Positions 36,538 through 45,373 of a DNA stretch of 64,000 nt are shown here, piece by piece. Position 1 is the first letter of the stretch, and every line of letters begins with the position of its first letter. Origin of the DNA: an uncultured Flavobacteriales bacterium (GTDB lineage: Bacteria; Bacteroidota; Bacteroidia; Flavobacteriales; Schleiferiaceae); NCBI GenBank assembly GCA_913055685.1, contig CAJXKC010000001.1:186001-250000 (forward strand), written 5' to 3'. A program made the position numbers and the translations under genes. The notes below the pieces were generated by a model. It was not told the DNA's origin, ran no database searches, and saw nothing but the letters and a program-made list of their open reading frames with translations.

Positions 36538-37265
36538 TAATCTATCGTTTCCCAGATTGACTCTGATTGCCATTTAACAAAATCGGCCCAGTCGTCTAGG
36601 GCGGTGCGCCAAGCGCCCTCGCCATACTTCTCATCATACTTCTCCATCATATTGTAACCTGGAGTATCAAAATCCGTCCAATTCTCAGAAGGGAAAGTAA
36701 GTGCCACAGTAGCTTTATTGCTGGCGTAGAGGGCATTGTTGTACATATACATCTCTCCACCATTTTCCTTTTGAACCGCATTGACCTTTTCCATGAAATC
36801 CTTCATGCGATGCCATTGACCGCGTTTTACGTGCACCCACATAATGGTTTCCACGGCCACCTTTGACTCTTGAGGGGAAGACAAGTCCTTGTTATAAGTC
36901 CAAATCTCAACGTCTCCATAGTCGGCAATGTATTTCGCTACGTTCTTATTCCAGTCTGCCGCATGATCACCCATTCCTGGAGCATCATCTAAATCGGCAT
37001 AAGTGAATCCTCCCATGGCCCATACATACATACCCGCATCCTTTCCTGCTCTAATGTAATATAGCCCGGCACTATAAGGACTACCCTCTTTATGGTATTT
37101 CTCATTGTGCTTTTTAACCCCTTCGGCAAAGTTCTTTTCTTGGCCAATTTTCACTTTGATGTAGGTTAGCTCAACCCGATTCCGTTTCGGAGCTTCTTCG
37201 TCCTGAGCTTGAGAAAATGCCGGCATGAAAAATGCCAGAAGCAATAATTTGTAAATCGCTTTCAT
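36537..37265 (-). CDS. Secreted protein with two similar halves
   Basis: This is a 242-residue protein with a signal peptide (KAIYKLLLLAFFMPAFSQAQ). Two segments look related: VELTYIKVKIGQEKNFAEGV and VETIMWVHVKRGQWHRMKDF. Each is followed by a Tyr-rich strand (GLYYIRAGKD; EMYMYNNALYAS) and a hydrophobic strand. This suggests a duplicated ferredoxin-like fold as in dimeric alpha-beta-barrel proteins, which is inference. I do not recognise a named family or a catalytic site. The gene is monocistronic between the hutU terminator and the mraZ upstream region. Confidence 0.7.
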   Translation of the reverse strand: MKAIYKLLLLAFFMPAFSQAQDEEAPKRNRVELTYIKVKIGQEKNFAEGVKKHNEKYHKEGSPYSAGLYYIRAGKDAGMYVWAMGGFTYADLDDAPGMGDHAADWNKNVAKYIADYGDVEIWTYNKDLSSPQESKVAVETIMWVHVKRGQWHRMKDFMEKVNAVQKENGGEMYMYNNALYASNKATVALTFPSENWTDFDTPGYNMMEKYDEKYGEGAWRTALDDWADFVKWQSESIWETID

Positions 37266-37335
37266 TTGATTGTTTGGTTTAGTTAATAGCTGAAGAAGGT
37301 AGGCATAAAAACCAACTATAGCCCGCTAACTATCA

Positions 37336-37351
37336 AGTATTTACAAATACT
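37336..37351. repeat. 16-base palindrome
   Basis: AGTATTT and AAATACT form a perfect inverted repeat around the two bases AC. It could be an operator for the divergent secreted-protein gene or the division cluster, or chance in AT-rich DNA. Confidence 0.35.
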
Positions 37352-37586
37352 ACCTCCTATTTTAAAGCAGTGTGAGCTCCACGAGGTAAGCACAGCAAGG
37401 CATCAGGCTTCTTAGTATCCCGGAAAAATATAAACCGATCAAAGCCTGACTTAAATTCTTAACAAGAGGAAAGGCAGAAAATCTAACTCCACTTTTTCCC
37501 ACCACAACAAAATTTTCCTAAAACCACTATTTTTCAGCACTCTAAGGCAATACACTTAAAGTAAATTTCGTTTATTGCGGGAAAAC

Positions 37587-37595
37587 TTATCCACA
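37587..37595 (+). promoter_or_regulatory. Perfect DnaA box (TTATCCACA)
   Basis: This is an exact match to the consensus DnaA binding 9-mer, sitting directly upstream of the GTGGG repeats before mraZ. It is a single box, so it is more likely regulatory than a replication origin. Confidence 0.45.
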
Positions 37596-37597
37596 TT

Positions 37598-37627
37598 GTG
37601 TGACTTAGTGGGAAATTGTGGGGCAAT
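37598..37627 (+). promoter_or_regulatory. Candidate MraZ operator: three 10-base repeats
   Basis: Units begin GTGTG, GTGGG and GTGGG at 37598, 37608 and 37618, exactly ten bases apart. MraZ in other bacteria is known to bind tandem TGGG-type repeats with this period upstream of its own gene. The block ends just before the -7 box, where bound protein would block transcription. Confidence 0.65.
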
Positions 37628-37632
37628 ATTTC

Positions 37633-37640
37633 TATTTTTG
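37633..37640 (+). promoter_or_regulatory. -7 promoter box of mraZ and the dcw cluster (TATTTTTG)
   Basis: This is an exact TAnnTTTG match 25 bases before the mraZ ATG. The -33 position overlaps the GTGGG repeats. Confidence 0.65.
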
Positions 37641-37665
37641 GTTTCATAAGTGGTAGAAAGCTAAA

Positions 37666-38139
37666 ATGCTGAATCTGATAGGAGTACATGAGTGTAAAAT
37701 GGATGCAAAGGGCCGGGTAAGCATACCCAGTGGGCTCAAGAAGCAACTATTAGCCCTATTAGACCAAGGCTTTGTTTTGAAGCGTAGTGTTTTTCAAAAC
37801 TGCCTGGAACTTTATCCCATGCAAGAATGGGAGCAAACCATGTCCAAGGTTAACAAGCTCAACCGCTTTGTAAAAAAGAATAATGATTTCATCCGCATGT
37901 TCACGGCTGGAGTGAAGCTGGTAGAAGTCGACGGAAGCGGTAGAATCAATGTCCCCAAAGACTTGATGACCTTCGCCGGACTTCAAAGTGAACTCGTGCT
38001 TTCAGCCTCTGTGGGCACCATAGAAATATGGGACAAAGCTCGCTATGAAGAAACCATTAACAATCCGTCGGTCGACTTTAGTCAGCTTGCCGAGGACGTT
38101 ATGGGCGGCTTAAAGGACGATGAGGATGGACTATCATAA
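37666..38139 (+). CDS. mraZ: MraZ transcriptional regulator
   Basis: MraZ is an AbrB-like DNA-binding protein that represses the division cluster it heads. It has 157 residues. It contains two tandem SpoVT/AbrB-like units: the first starts HECKMDAKGRVSIPSGLKKQ and the second starts LVEVDGSGRINVPKDL. Its stop lies inside the start of rsmH (overlap of about 14-20 bases). Repeats matching its known operator type lie upstream at 37598. Confidence 0.95.
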   Translation: MLNLIGVHECKMDAKGRVSIPSGLKKQLLALLDQGFVLKRSVFQNCLELYPMQEWEQTMSKVNKLNRFVKKNNDFIRMFTAGVKLVEVDGSGRINVPKDLMTFAGLQSELVLSASVGTIEIWDKARYEETINNPSVDFSQLAEDVMGGLKDDEDGLS

Positions 38140-39022
38140 GCCCGTTCTTTTACATGAGAGTATCGAATTACTTGCCCTAAAACCAGATGGGATCTACGTT
38201 GACCTCACCTTTGGTGGGGGCGGTCACAGTCGAGAAATCCTAAACCTATTGAAGGGTGGGAAGCTATTTGGCTTTGACCAAGACCCTGATGCTATTGCCA
38301 ACAAACCCGACGATGAACGCTTCACCCTAATTGAAGCCAATTTTAGGCACATAAGCAGAATGCTCCGTTTACATGGCGTTCGCAAGGTGGATGGCATTTT
38401 AGGAGACTTTGGCATCTCGTCGCATCAGATTGATGCTGCTGAAAGGGGCTTTAGTCTACGATTTGACGCAGAGCTCGACATGCGTATGAATCCCAGCAAA
38501 AGCCTGAGTGCCAAAACCGTTTGCAATGAATACAGCGAAAGAGGATTAATTGATATCCTAAAACGATACGGCGAATTGAATCGCCCCCACCTAGTTAGCA
38601 AAGCCATTATTGAGGCGCGCCCCTTGGAAAGCACATTCGACCTGGTAAAGGCTGTAGAGCGATTTGCACCTCGAAATAAGCATGGTCAGTTTTTAGCGCA
38701 GGTATTCCAAGCAATCCGAATTGAAGTTAACGAAGAATTAAAGGTGATTGAAGAAATGTTGACTCAGGCTCCAGACCTATTAAGCCCAGGTGGTCGCCTA
38801 GTTTGCATCAGCTACCATTCCTTGGAAGATCGTATCGTTAAAAATTTCTTTCGTGCCGGCAACTTCGACGGCAAAGCAGAAAAGGATTTCTACGGCAATT
38901 TAATTCGGCCTCTCGAACCTGTAACCCGAAAACCGATCGCTCCTAGCGATGACGAAATAATTGAAAACCCACGCGCCCGCAGTGCAAAACTGCGAGCAGC
39001 GGTAAAGCCCAGCGAAGAATGA
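38120..39022 (+). CDS. rsmH: 16S rRNA (cytosine(1402)-N(4))-methyltransferase
   Basis: RsmH methylates C1402 of 16S rRNA in the decoding centre. It has 300 residues. The N-terminal YHKPVLLHESIELL, the SAM motif YVDLTFGGGGHSREIL, GILGDFGISSHQID and the C-terminal ISYHSLEDRIVKNF are all diagnostic. The ATG six bases downstream (MDYHKP) is an equally plausible start. Its stop overlaps the ftsL ATG as ATGA. Confidence 0.96.
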   Translation: MRMDYHKPVLLHESIELLALKPDGIYVDLTFGGGGHSREILNLLKGGKLFGFDQDPDAIANKPDDERFTLIEANFRHISRMLRLHGVRKVDGILGDFGISSHQIDAAERGFSLRFDAELDMRMNPSKSLSAKTVCNEYSERGLIDILKRYGELNRPHLVSKAIIEARPLESTFDLVKAVERFAPRNKHGQFLAQVFQAIRIEVNEELKVIEEMLTQAPDLLSPGGRLVCISYHSLEDRIVKNFFRAGNFDGKAEKDFYGNLIRPLEPVTRKPIAPSDDEIIENPRARSAKLRAAVKPSEE

Positions 39023-39366
39023 AAGAAAACCAAAACAGAGCTGCTGCCATAGGCAATCTGCTTACGGGACGCTTTCTGGTGCACCCAAAAGTGCTTCAGC
39101 ATTGGCGATTCATTCTATTTCTCTGCGTTTTGGCCTTAATCATGACCGCTAGTAGTCATACTGCCGAACAAAAGGTGCATCAGATCTCCCAGCTACGTTC
39201 CGAAATGAAAGAGCTTCACTCTCAATTTATTGATACCCGCTCGCGACTCATGAATGAGAGCATGGAAAGTAAGGTTTTAGATAGGGTGGAAGAAGCAGGC
39301 TTAGCGCTTCACAAAAGCGAAGAACCACCATTGGTACTTCAAGTAAATCAAGGAAAAAAAGAATAA
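39019..39366 (+). CDS. ftsL: FtsL-like division protein
   Basis: This is a 115-residue bitopic protein between rsmH and ftsI, the expected ftsL position. It has one transmembrane segment (FILFLCVLALIMTASS, about residues 31-46), then a coiled-coil-like stretch with repeated hydrophobic spacing (HQISQLRSEMKELHSQFIDT) and a short C-terminus. FtsL works with FtsB and FtsQ to activate FtsWI at the septum. Sequence identity is low in this family, so the call rests on size, topology and position. Its TAA directly abuts the TTG start of ftsI. Confidence 0.85.
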   Translation: MKENQNRAAAIGNLLTGRFLVHPKVLQHWRFILFLCVLALIMTASSHTAEQKVHQISQLRSEMKELHSQFIDTRSRLMNESMESKVLDRVEEAGLALHKSEEPPLVLQVNQGKKE

Positions 39367-41331
39367 TTGCAAACTCAAAAATCCATATTATCCAGAGCTT
39401 TTGTGGTTTACATACCGCTTGGAGTCCTTGCCTTTCTTATTCTAAGCAAACTATTTAGCATTCAGTTTATCGAGGGTCCTGAGCTACGTGCTCGTGCGCA
39501 AGAAGAGGTGGTTAAGGAAATGAGCATTAAAGCCGAGCGAGGTAACATTTACAGTGCCGATGGTAAGTTACTGGCCACCTCCATGCCAGTATACGATTTA
39601 CACTTCGACCCCGTGACCGTAGACGAGGAGCTATTTTTTAACGAAGTAGAGGCCCTTGGCCAATCTCTAGCGCAAATCCCCGGAAAATTAAGTGCCGCCG
39701 AATGGAAGAATCAGTTAATAAAGGCCCGCAATCAAGGGAATCGCTATTTCTCATTGGCCTCAGACCTCAGCTATAATGAGTTGCAGGACATAAAGGACTA
39801 TCCCATTTTTAATGCGGGACGCTATAAAGGCGGACTCATAATTGAACAAGAGAACTTCCGGAAAATGCCATTGGGCAAGATTGCTGAACGCACCATTGGC
39901 CGTGAGAGAAATTCCTTTGCCACTGGACTTGAAGGGGCCTACTCTTCCTATTTATCTGGCCGCGATGGCAAAAGACTGAAGCAAAAAATTAGCAAGGGTA
40001 ATTGGAAACCCCTCAATGACCTAAATGAAATTGAACCGGTAAATGGCTATGATCTGGTTAGCACCATTGATAGCCGGATGCAGGACATCACCCACCATGC
40101 CCTTTTGGAAATGCTTGAAAGGCAAGAGGCTGATCACGGATGCGCGGTGGTAATGGACGTCAAAACCGGCGCCATTCGCGCTATTGCCAATCTAGGGCGT
40201 ACCGATAAAGGAACCTATTTCGAAAAACGCAATTATGCCGTTTGGGAAAGCACCGAACCCGGCTCCACCTTTAAGCTTGCCTCAGTCCTCGCTCTGTTTG
40301 AAGACGGCTATGCCGATACCAACACTCCGGTTGATACTGAGAACGGTATTTACGAGTACCGCGGTTCAAAGATCCGGGACAGTAATGGTAAAGGCTATGG
40401 CAAAACCAGTCTGCAAGTCGCCTTTGAAAAGTCGAGCAATGTTGGAATTGCCAAAACTGTAATCGACCATTATGAGCAGCAGCCCGAACGATTCATAGAT
40501 CGTCTTTATAGCATCGGATTGCACAATAGATTAAACATCGATATTAAAGGTGAGGGTAAACCTAAAATCCCTAAACCAGCCGACCCCGACTGGAGTGGTA
40601 TCTCACTACCGTGGATTAGCTTTGGATATCAAGTAAGCTTTACTCCATTACAGATATTAAGCTTCTACAATGCTATAGCAAATGACGGCGTCTTGATTAA
40701 GCCACGCTTTTTGGAAAGTATTCAGGAGCACGGGCAAGCGGTAGAAACCATAGAGCCAGAAGTTCTAAACCCGGCAATATGCTCACCGAACACCCTAAAA
40801 AAACTACAAAATCTCTTAGAAGGAGTAGTAAGCGACGGTACTGCATGGCGAGGCGCCGATGCAGTCTGTCAGCTTGCCGGCAAAACAGGCACCTGTCAAC
40901 TTAATTATTGGAAGCAAGGCACCAAAGAATACCAGGCATCATTTGCGGGCTATTTCCCCGCTGATAAGCCACAGTATTCCTGTATCGTGGTAATCAATAA
41001 GCCCCAAAAGGCCTATTACGGCTCAACCGTTGCCTTCCCCGTATTCGAAAAAATCGCCGAAAGCATTTACCGCAACACTCCTCAATCTGCTCCAACACCA
41101 GAGAAAAAGCTTTATGCCCTTTTAGATGATAAAGCCGAGGGGCTCAATTGGAACCCTAGCCAAAAAGTGATGCCAAAGCTTATCGGCCTTAATGGTTCCG
41201 AAGCGATAAGCATTCTTGAGAATGCTGGGTATACCGTTAAAGCAAAAGGCTTAGGAAAAGTGGTGTGGCAGTTTCCTAGTGCCGAGACTAAACTCAATGA
41301 CAACCCTTTAATAGAACTACAACTGCAATGA
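39367..41331 (+). CDS. ftsI: Septal peptidoglycan transpeptidase (class B PBP)
   Basis: FtsI crosslinks septal peptidoglycan. It has 654 residues. There is an N-terminal membrane anchor (AFVVYIPLGVLAFLILSKLF), then a PBP dimerisation domain, then the transpeptidase with active-site S300 in PGSTFKL, SSN in EKSSNVGIAK and KTGT at 506-509. A C-terminal PASTA domain (KVMPKLIGLNGSEAISILEN onward) makes it resemble SpoVD-type enzymes. The start is a TTG abutting the ftsL stop, with no suitable ATG nearby. It overlaps murE by four bases. Confidence 0.95.
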   Translation: MQTQKSILSRAFVVYIPLGVLAFLILSKLFSIQFIEGPELRARAQEEVVKEMSIKAERGNIYSADGKLLATSMPVYDLHFDPVTVDEELFFNEVEALGQSLAQIPGKLSAAEWKNQLIKARNQGNRYFSLASDLSYNELQDIKDYPIFNAGRYKGGLIIEQENFRKMPLGKIAERTIGRERNSFATGLEGAYSSYLSGRDGKRLKQKISKGNWKPLNDLNEIEPVNGYDLVSTIDSRMQDITHHALLEMLERQEADHGCAVVMDVKTGAIRAIANLGRTDKGTYFEKRNYAVWESTEPGSTFKLASVLALFEDGYADTNTPVDTENGIYEYRGSKIRDSNGKGYGKTSLQVAFEKSSNVGIAKTVIDHYEQQPERFIDRLYSIGLHNRLNIDIKGEGKPKIPKPADPDWSGISLPWISFGYQVSFTPLQILSFYNAIANDGVLIKPRFLESIQEHGQAVETIEPEVLNPAICSPNTLKKLQNLLEGVVSDGTAWRGADAVCQLAGKTGTCQLNYWKQGTKEYQASFAGYFPADKPQYSCIVVINKPQKAYYGSTVAFPVFEKIAESIYRNTPQSAPTPEKKLYALLDDKAEGLNWNPSQKVMPKLIGLNGSEAISILENAGYTVKAKGLGKVVWQFPSAETKLNDNPLIELQLQ

Positions 41332-42791
41332 AGCTATTGAAAGACCTATTATATGGAGTATCCATTACCGAACGCGTAGGAGCTACTCAAATTGCAGTTA
41401 GCAAGGTTTGCTTTGACTCCCGCACCGTGAGTAAAGGCGCACTTTTCGTGGCAGTACGTGGCACCCAGGTAGATGGTCATGAATACATCGAAAAAGCGAT
41501 CCAATTGGGAGCATGCTCAATAATTTGTGAGCAATTACCCGAAAAGCTGGAAGAGAAACTGAGCTACATTGTGGTTAAGGACAGCGCCGAGGCTCTGGCA
41601 TTGGTGGCCGCTAACTTCTTCGACAATCCATCTTCCAAATTAAAGCTAGTTGGGATAACCGGAACCAATGGGAAAACTACCACCACCACCCTTCTGTACA
41701 AGCTATTCATGCAACTTGGTCATAAAGCCGGACTACTCTCTACGGTTAAAGTTTGTGTAGGTAAAGAAGAGTTTCCTGCGACACATACCACCCCCGATCC
41801 AGTGCAAATAAACTTCTACCTGGACAAGATGGTAAAAGCCGGCTGTAAATACTGCTTTATGGAAGCGAGTAGTCATGGTATTCACCAAAGGCGAACCGCT
41901 GGCTTAAGTTTCACCGGCGCCGTATTTACGAATATTAGTCACGATCATCTCGACTACCACGGAAACTTTGAAGACTATATAAAAGCTAAAAAGCGCCTCT
42001 TCGATGAGCTACCCAAGGGGGCTTTTATGCTTACCAATGCCGACGAGAGACACGGTATGACCATGGCTTTAAACACCAAAGCCAAAGTGCACAGCTTCGG
42101 ACTTAAAAGTGATGCCGATTTTAAGGGTCGAATTCTCGAGCATCAGCTTAATGGCATGCTTCTACGTTTAGATAAGCACGAGGTTTGGACCAAATTAATT
42201 GGTCGCTTCAACGCCTCCAACCTAATCGCCATTTACGGAGTTGCGGCCTTATTGGATCAGGACCCATTGCAAATAGCCACCGCAATAAGCAGTCTAAAAT
42301 CGGTTGCCGGTCGCTTCCAATACATCCAAAAAAATGAACTCACCGCAATAGTTGATTACGCTCACACTCCGGATGCGCTAGAAAATGTTTTAAAAACCAT
42401 TGAAAGCATCCGCACCAATAATGAAAAGGTGATTACTGTAGTCGGTTGTGGCGGAAACCGCGATAAAACTAAGCGTCCAGAAATGGCCCGCATTGCGGTG
42501 GAGCTAAGCGATCAGGTTATTCTTACCTCCGACAACCCTCGCTTCGAAGATCCGGAAACCATAATTAAAGATATGGAAGCCGGAGTGGAGATGCACCAAA
42601 GCCATAAAACCTTAAAAATTGTTGACCGAAAAGAAGCGATTCGCACTGCATTGAGCCTAGGCCAAGCCAAAGACATCATCCTTATCGCTGGCAAAGGCCA
42701 TGAGACCTATCAAGAAATAAAGGGAGAGCGCTTTCCCTTCGACGATCTGGCAATAGCCAAAGAAACTCTAGACCAAAAATATCCTAGCTAA
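41328..42791 (+). CDS. murE: UDP-MurNAc-tripeptide synthetase
   Basis: MurE adds the third amino acid to the peptidoglycan stem peptide. It has 487 residues. The ATP loop [26 protein letters not shown] and the C-terminal [17 protein letters not shown] are seen. The motif DNPR in [11 protein letters not shown] is the one used by meso-diaminopimelate-adding enzymes, so the cell wall is predicted to contain mDAP. It overlaps ftsI by ATGA and mraY by TAATG. Confidence 0.96.
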   Translation: MKLLKDLLYGVSITERVGATQIAVSKVCFDSRTVSKGALFVAVRGTQVDGHEYIEKAIQLGACSIICEQLPEKLEEKLSYIVVKDSAEALALVAANFFDNPSSKLKLVGITGTNGKTTTTTLLYKLFMQLGHKAGLLSTVKVCVGKEEFPATHTTPDPVQINFYLDKMVKAGCKYCFMEASSHGIHQRRTAGLSFTGAVFTNISHDHLDYHGNFEDYIKAKKRLFDELPKGAFMLTNADERHGMTMALNTKAKVHSFGLKSDADFKGRILEHQLNGMLLRLDKHEVWTKLIGRFNASNLIAIYGVAALLDQDPLQIATAISSLKSVAGRFQYIQKNELTAIVDYAHTPDALENVLKTIESIRTNNEKVITVVGCGGNRDKTKRPEMARIAVELSDQVILTSDNPRFEDPETIIKDMEAGVEMHQSHKTLKIVDRKEAIRTALSLGQAKDIILIAGKGHETYQEIKGERFPFDDLAIAKETLDQKYPS

Positions 42792-44026
42792 TGCTGTACT
42801 ACCTTTTTAATTATCTAGACCAAGCCTACAACCTACCAGGAGCCGGGGTATTTCAATACATCACCTTTAGAGCGGCAATGGCCCTAATCATCTCCTTGGT
42901 GATCTGCCTACTCTTCGGTAAAAGTCTCATTGGCATGCTTCAGCGTAAGCAAGTTGGTGAATCAATCCGCGACCTTGGGCTAGAAGGTCAAGCCGAAAAA
43001 GCAGGCACCCCTACCATGGGCGGACTCATAATTCTAATGGGTATTCTGATACCCACGCTCTTGTTTGCCAAATTAGACAATGTATACATCATTATGCTGC
43101 TTATCACCACGGTATGGATGGGCGCAGTGGGTTTCCTAGACGATTACATTAAAGTCTTCCGTAAAAATAAAAAGGGCCTACCCGGTAAATTCAAAGTGGT
43201 AGGGCAAGTGGGCCTAGGAATTATCATTGGTGGACTCTTATACTTTAATGAAAATGTTACTATAAAGCCACGTATCTCTGGACCTCAAGTAATGGAGGTA
43301 GAGGGTGTAAGGGCCCAGAGCCTCCCCCAATACGGAGAAGCGGTTAAGTCTTTAAAAACGACTATCCCCTTTGTAAAGAACAATGAATTCGATTACCAAA
43401 GTCTAATCGAATGGATGGGGCCCATGGCCGAAAAATACGCCTGGCTACTTTTTATCCCCATTGTGATATTCATCATTACTGCCGTTTCAAATGGCGCCAA
43501 CCTCACCGATGGCATCGATGGTTTAGCCACCGGCACCTCGGCCATCATTGGAATTGCCTTGGGCATCTTCGCCTATGTATCGGGTAGTATAATTTTTGCT
43601 GATTACCTCAACATCATGTACATCCCAAACACGGGAGAGCTAGTAGTCTTTATCGCTGCTTTTGTTGGAGCCTGTATTGGTTTCCTTTGGTACAACACCC
43701 ACCCCGCTCAAGTATTTATGGGGGATACCGGCAGCTTAACCTTGGGCGGCATTATAGCCGTCTTTGCCATTGCAATTCGAAAGGAACTTCTTATCCCCGT
43801 AATCTGTGGCATTTTCCTCGCTGAAAACCTCTCTGTGGTTATGCAGGTGAGCTATTTTAAATACACGAAAAAGAAATTCGGCGAAGGCAAACGTATTTTC
43901 TTAATGTCGCCCCTTCACCATCATTACCAAAAGAAGGGCTTTCACGAATCAAAGATCGTGACTCGCTTTTGGATTGTCGGAATTTTCCTGGCCGTATTGG
44001 CCTTCGTAACCTTAAAGCTGCGCTAA
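42791..44026 (+). CDS. mraY: Phospho-MurNAc-pentapeptide transferase
   Basis: MraY makes lipid I at the inner face of the membrane by moving phospho-MurNAc-pentapeptide to undecaprenyl phosphate. It has 411 residues with about ten membrane helices. Catalytic and binding stretches include [33 protein letters not shown] and [11 protein letters not shown], then [10 protein letters not shown]. It is somewhat longer than the E. coli enzyme (360) because of an insertion around residues 155-220, a common feature in Bacteroidota. It is coupled to murE. Confidence 0.97.
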   Translation: MLYYLFNYLDQAYNLPGAGVFQYITFRAAMALIISLVICLLFGKSLIGMLQRKQVGESIRDLGLEGQAEKAGTPTMGGLIILMGILIPTLLFAKLDNVYIIMLLITTVWMGAVGFLDDYIKVFRKNKKGLPGKFKVVGQVGLGIIIGGLLYFNENVTIKPRISGPQVMEVEGVRAQSLPQYGEAVKSLKTTIPFVKNNEFDYQSLIEWMGPMAEKYAWLLFIPIVIFIITAVSNGANLTDGIDGLATGTSAIIGIALGIFAYVSGSIIFADYLNIMYIPNTGELVVFIAAFVGACIGFLWYNTHPAQVFMGDTGSLTLGGIIAVFAIAIRKELLIPVICGIFLAENLSVVMQVSYFKYTKKKFGEGKRIFLMSPLHHHYQKKGFHESKIVTRFWIVGIFLAVLAFVTLKLR

Positions 44027-44029
44027 ACC

Positions 44030-45373
44030 TTGAATGGTAAATTGAACATATCAATTCTTGGTGGAGGCGAAAGTGGCTATGGCGCTGCCCTACTTGCTCA
44101 TGTGCAGGGCCACAATGTTTGGCTTAGCGATGGAGGTAGTTTAAAAAGCAAATACCGCCAAGCCTTACAAAAAGAAGGCATTCCTTATGAGGAAGGCGGA
44201 CACGATGAGGCCAAAATATTGGCTAGTGACCTGGTAATCAAATCACCAGGCATTCCTGAGAAAGCTCTCATTATTAAAAAGCTCCGCGCAGCAGAAATAA
44301 GCATTATATCTGAAATCGAATTTGCCTACCGCTATTGCGAAGGGAAGATAATCGCTATTACCGGTACCAATGGCAAAACCACCGTTACTAAGCTCATTCA
44401 TTACCTACTGGTAAATGCGGGCTTAGATTGCGCCTTAGTAGGTAATATCGGTGACAGCTTTGCGAAGAGCCTAGCTCTAGAAAAGCATGATTATTATGCC
44501 TTAGAAGTAAGCAGCTTTCAGCTGGATGACATTGTAGACTTCAAACCCTACATCTCTATTCTTACCAATATTACTGAAGACCACCTAGACCGCTATGACT
44601 ATTCAATAGACAATTACGCAGCGGCCAAACTAAGGATCTTCGAAAATCAGAGCCCCGAAGATCACTTCATCTATTGTGCGGATGACGCACTTAGCCTAAG
44701 CTATTTAAAAAAGGCCAAGGTTGACGCCCAGCAATGGGCTATTTCACTCGAAAGTGAAGTGGAAAACGGAGCCTTCCAAGCATCAGAAAACAATTATAAA
44801 ATCATAATCAACAAGCAAGAGGACATGGATATTAATGAACTAGCCTTACAAGGCAAACACAATCGCTACAACAGTCTAGCTTCTGGAGTAGCAGGCCGAT
44901 TACTAAACATACGTAAAGAGAGCATCCGCGAAAGCCTTTCTTCTTTCGAAAGCGTAGAGCACCGTCTTGAGCCAGTATTGGAAATTTATGGCATCAATTT
45001 TATTAACGACTCAAAAGCCACCAATGTAAATTCTACTTGGTACGCCCTCGAAAGCATGCAAAACCCCACCATTTGGATTGCAGGTGGTGTAGACAAGGGA
45101 AATGACTATTCACAACTTATACCCTTGGTAAAAAACAATGTAAAAGCATTGATCTGCCTTGGCGTCGACAATGAAAAATTACACAAAGAATTCGACCCAG
45201 TTATCCCAATGGTTATAGACGCCGCCAACATGGACGAAGCAGTTCGAATGGCCTATAAAATGGGAGAAAAAGGAGACAATGTTCTATTGAGTCCAGCTTG
45301 TGCCAGCTTCGATTTGTTTGAAAACTACGAAGATCGTGGCCGTCAATTTAAAGCAGCGGTAAGAAAGTTATAA
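44030..45373 (+). CDS. murD: UDP-MurNAc-L-alanine:D-glutamate ligase
   Basis: MurD adds D-glutamate to UDP-MurNAc-alanine. It has 447 residues. The N-terminal ILGGGESGYGAAL nucleotide-binding loop, the ATP loop [26 protein letters not shown], and INDSKATNVNSTW are diagnostic. The start is a TTG three bases after mraY; the nearest ATG is out of frame. Its TAA abuts the TTG of ftsW. Confidence 0.96.
   Translation: MNGKLNISILGGGESGYGAALLAHVQGHNVWLSDGGSLKSKYRQALQKEGIPYEEGGHDEAKILASDLVIKSPGIPEKALIIKKLRAAEISIISEIEFAYRYCEGKIIAITGTNGKTTVTKLIHYLLVNAGLDCALVGNIGDSFAKSLALEKHDYYALEVSSFQLDDIVDFKPYISILTNITEDHLDRYDYSIDNYAAAKLRIFENQSPEDHFIYCADDALSLSYLKKAKVDAQQWAISLESEVENGAFQASENNYKIIINKQEDMDINELALQGKHNRYNSLASGVAGRLLNIRKESIRESLSSFESVEHRLEPVLEIYGINFINDSKATNVNSTWYALESMQNPTIWIAGGVDKGNDYSQLIPLVKNNVKALICLGVDNEKLHKEFDPVIPMVIDAANMDEAVRMAYKMGEKGDNVLLSPACASFDLFENYEDRGRQFKAAVRKL

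Larger units (their letters stand above)
37266..37665. other. 400-base non-coding region upstream of the division cluster
   Basis: I see no credible gene here. It holds, in order, a palindrome at 37336, a perfect DnaA-type 9-mer TTATCCACA at 37587, three 10-base GTGGG-type repeats at 37598-37627 and the mraZ -7 promoter box at 37633. It must also contain the promoter of the secreted-protein gene on the minus strand, which I could not place. Confidence 0.7.

Noticed and set aside
37266-37665. Replication origin upstream of mraZ
   Set aside because: Only one consensus DnaA box is present, with no AT-rich unwinding element or box cluster and no dnaA or dnaN gene nearby.
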